In this document: positions 62,167 to 64,000 of the stretch, piece by piece | Numbering within the stretch: position 1 is the first letter of the stretch | How the letters are laid out: the number at the start of each line of letters is the position of its first letter | Assembly: GCF_000237325.1 (NCBI RefSeq) | Contig: NC_017542.1 | Coordinates: 3,506,501 to 3,570,500, forward strand | Source of the DNA: Paenibacillus polymyxa M1 | Lineage (GTDB): Bacteria; Bacillota; Bacilli; Paenibacillales; Paenibacillaceae | Length of the DNA stretch: 64,000 nucleotides | Direction: 5' to 3' | Notes under the pieces: model-generated | Seen by the model: only the letters and a program-made list of their open reading frames with translations | What the model was told of the DNA's origin: nothing | The model's database searches: none | Position numbers and translations under genes: made by a program

Positions 62167-62604
62167 TTACTTGGATGGATAAAATCCCTTCAACACATCA
62201 CGCATTTCTTGCTTGATATTGATATCTGGACGTTTTTCTTTGGCCAAGGCTTCCGCCTCTTCCACTGTGGTAGCTAAACCCAACTCAAGTAACACTCCAG
62301 TTGCTACGGTTCCTGTACGATTCCGTCCGCCGGCGCAATGGAAATACACGGTCTTCCCGCTGTTCACCGCTTCTTTAACCGCCTGAATAGCGGCATGCAC
62401 AGAATCCTCCTGCCCAGTCTCATGTTCCACAATCGGATAATGATGACGCGTAACATTTGCCGGAAATCCTTCTGCCTCAGTACCGTTATCTCGCAGATCA
62501 AAAACATCTGTGATCTCTTGCTCCCGAAGAACTTGAAGCAATGCACTCTCTCCGCCAATATATACTTTGTTCTCAACAAGCGCGTGATAATTCACCTTAA
62601 TCAT
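62167..62604 (-). CDS. dual-specificity (DSP/PTP-like) phosphatase
   Basis: The 145-residue protein has a cysteine-dependent phosphatase loop HCAGGRNRTG (nucleophile Cys) and the general-acid-type loop VEHETGQEDS; VTDVFDLRDNG-like start ITDVFDLRDNGTEAEGFP is typical of the family. ATG at 62604 is the chosen start, but the GAGGGGG site is very close; GTG at 62595 is a good alternative. It lies 30 bp downstream of arsC in the arsenic operon. Some ars operons carry such phosphatases; whether it acts on arsenate esters is unknown. Confidence 0.85.
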   Translation of the reverse strand: MIKVNYHALVENKVYIGGESALLQVLREQEITDVFDLRDNGTEAEGFPANVTRHHYPIVEHETGQEDSVHAAIQAVKEAVNSGKTVYFHCAGGRNRTGTVATGVLLELGLATTVEEAEALAKEKRPDINIKQEMRDVLKGFYPSK

Positions 62605-62635
62605 TCCCCCTCTATCAAATTCATAGCAGGAACTG

Positions 62636-63055
62636 CTATTCTCCGGTTTCTGCAAATTGTTTAATGCGTTCTCCTACCTGGTCACGAACTCGCTGAAAGA
62701 CGCCCCATTTCTCTTCTTCCGATCCTTCAGCTTTGGCCGGATCATCAAATCCCCAATGCTCACGGCGAACTTGTGGAGGAGTGATAGGGCATTTATCAGC
62801 CGCGTCCCCGCACAACGTCACAACCAGATCGGCGCTGTTCAGCAAGACAGGATCAATAATATCCGAAGTTTGATCAGAAATATCGATACCTACTTCACTC
62901 ATCGCTTGCACCGCTTTAGGATTAAGGCCGTGCGCCTCAATGCCTGCACTATATACGTTCCAATTGTCTCCTAGATATTTCTTAGCCCATCCTTCTGCCA
63001 TTTGACTCCGGCAAGAATTACCAGTACACAAAAAGTAAATTGTCTTTCTCTCCAT
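62636..63055 (-). CDS. arsC: arsenate reductase, thioredoxin-coupled
   Basis: ArsC reduces arsenate to arsenite with thioredoxin. The 139-residue length is exact. The phosphatase-like loop CTGNSCRSQ has nucleophile C10 and C15, and the redox cysteines C82 and C89 lie in [11 protein letters not shown]. It is preceded by arsB, from which it is separated by 25 bp, with GGAGGCGCTT as ribosome site. Confidence 0.97.
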   Translation of the reverse strand: MERKTIYFLCTGNSCRSQMAEGWAKKYLGDNWNVYSAGIEAHGLNPKAVQAMSEVGIDISDQTSDIIDPVLLNSADLVVTLCGDAADKCPITPPQVRREHWGFDDPAKAEGSEEEKWGVFQRVRDQVGERIKQFAETGE

Positions 63056-63080
63056 GGGAAGCGCCTCCTTTAATGTTCAA

Positions 63081-64000
63081 TTATGAAATGACTAACCACA
63101 GATACAGGCCTAATAGCGTAATAAAAAGAGTAGGGATCGTTAAAACAATGCCTGTTTTAAAATAAGTTCCCCAAGAAATTTTCACACCTTTAGAGCTAAG
63201 CACATGTAGCCATAGCAATGTGGCCAATGAACCAATCGGGGTTATTTTCGGACCCAAATCCGATCCAATTACATTAGCGTAAATCAGTGCTTCTTTGACC
63301 ATTCCAGTCGTATGGGTGGCATTAATGGCAAGCGCATCAATCATGACTGTAGGCATGTTATTCATCAACGATGAGATAACCGCCGCGATAAAACCCATGC
63401 CCATGGTGCCTACAAACATACCTTGATCGGCAGCTGCTTGAATCACATGAGCCAGAAGATCCGTCAAACCGGCATTACGCAGACCATACACCACTACATA
63501 CATGCCGATAGAGAAAAATACGATAGCCCATGGAGCACCCTTGATGACTTCTTTCAACGGTACCGCAGGACTTTTTCTCGCCAGCAGCAAGAAAAAGATG
63601 GCTATGATACCGGCTACGACTGAGACAGGAATACTAAAAAATTCGCATGCAAAGTAGCCAATCAACAGCACCACAAGAACAATCCAGGACATAAGGAACA
63701 TTTTTGGATCTTTAATCGCTTCTGTAGGTGCCATTAATTGTGCATCATCAAACGTTTTTGGAATCCTTTTGCGGAAAAAGAGATACAGAACTACAATACT
63801 AGCCAATAAGGAAAATAAATTAGGTACAACCATACGACCCGCATATTCCATAAACGTGATGCCAAAAAAATCGGCTGATACAATGTTCACCAGGTTGCTG
63901 ACCACAAGCGGAAGCGAAGTCGTATCTGCAATAAAACCACTCGCTATGATGAACGGAAAAACCATTTTCTCATCCAGTTTAAGTGCTCGAACCATCGCTA
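63081..64000 (-). CDS. arsB: arsenite efflux permease ArsB (5' end outside the window)
   Basis: The reading frame is open to the right edge, so only the C-terminal 306 residues or so are visible of about 430. It has about eight membrane helices and the ArsB patterns [23 protein letters not shown] and [17 protein letters not shown], then [26 protein letters not shown]. It exports arsenite. It is the first visible gene of the arsB-arsC-phosphatase operon; an arsR regulator, if present, must lie beyond the edge. Confidence 0.95.
   Translation of the reverse strand, partial: AMVRALKLDEKMVFPFIIASGFIADTTSLPLVVSNLVNIVSADFFGITFMEYAGRMVVPNLFSLLASIVVLYLFFRKRIPKTFDDAQLMAPTEAIKDPKMFLMSWIVLVVLLIGYFACEFFSIPVSVVAGIIAIFFLLLARKSPAVPLKEVIKGAPWAIVFFSIGMYVVVYGLRNAGLTDLLAHVIQAAADQGMFVGTMGMGFIAAVISSLMNNMPTVMIDALAINATHTTGMVKEALIYANVIGSDLGPKITPIGSLATLLWLHVLSSKGVKISWGTYFKTGIVLTIPTLFITLLGLYLWLVIS

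Overview
The window reads as chromosomal DNA of a Paenibacillus, most likely of the P. polymyxa group. The evidence is a complete spoIIIA sporulation operon, a spore photoproduct lyase, Bacillus-style gene order (accBC, spoIIIA, efp, yqhT, yqhR, yqhQ, yqhO), many TTG/GTG starts with strong GGAGG ribosome sites, T-box and yybP-ykoY leaders, LexA boxes of the GAAC-N4-GTTC type, and a Bacillus-type Fnr with a C-terminal cysteine cluster. This assignment is inference from content; no database search was possible.

Layout. 1-12 kb, nearly all on the minus strand: fatty-acid synthesis entry (accB, accC, start of yqhY), spoIIIAA-AH, aspartokinase, efp, an Xaa-Pro peptidase and yqhR. 12-20 kb: a Fur-box-controlled iron-siderophore lipoprotein, yqhQ, a patatin-like lipase (yqhO), a secreted GHL10 glycosidase, mntR and splB. 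20-27 kb: ccdA, metG behind a T-box, zur-yidD and a large secreted PKD protein. 26.6-33.7 kb: an anaerobic fermentation block (pflA, pflB, adhE, fnr) with five FNR-type palindromes; the ones at pflB and adhE sit exactly 41.5 bp from the predicted transcription starts. 33.8-44.4 kb: an aromatic-ring dioxygenase homologue, a sugar-oxidoreductase/epimerase/ThuA operon with a divergent AraC regulator, a GH51 arabinofuranosidase and small proteins. 44.5-54.3 kb: a TerC-family transporter under a manganese riboswitch, a VTT protein, msrAB, amj, a YitT protein behind a long structured leader, an EamA exporter, an SOS-box gene and a class A penicillin-binding protein.

54.5-62 kb is an accessory region. 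A truncated Y-family DNA polymerase gene lies beside a 5286-bp Tn3-family element (55177-60462) with 38-bp terminal repeats and a 5-bp target duplication, ACTAC. The element keeps the 3' end of its transposase gene and a TnpI-type resolution site with four CAACACAAT motifs, but the rest of its transposition genes has been replaced by an AT-rich passenger module: an MmyB-type regulator divergent from MFS transporter, carboxymuconolactone-decarboxylase-like and amidohydrolase genes. A foreign Tn3-type end abuts the broken transposase. On the far side lies an intact SOS-controlled Y-family polymerase. The window ends in an arsenic operon (arsB partial, arsC, a dual-specificity phosphatase).

The best candidates for something undescribed are the transposon passenger module, the roughly 285-nt structured leader of the YitT gene, the SOS-box-controlled 137-residue protein and the operon that looks suited to 3-keto-glycoside breakdown.
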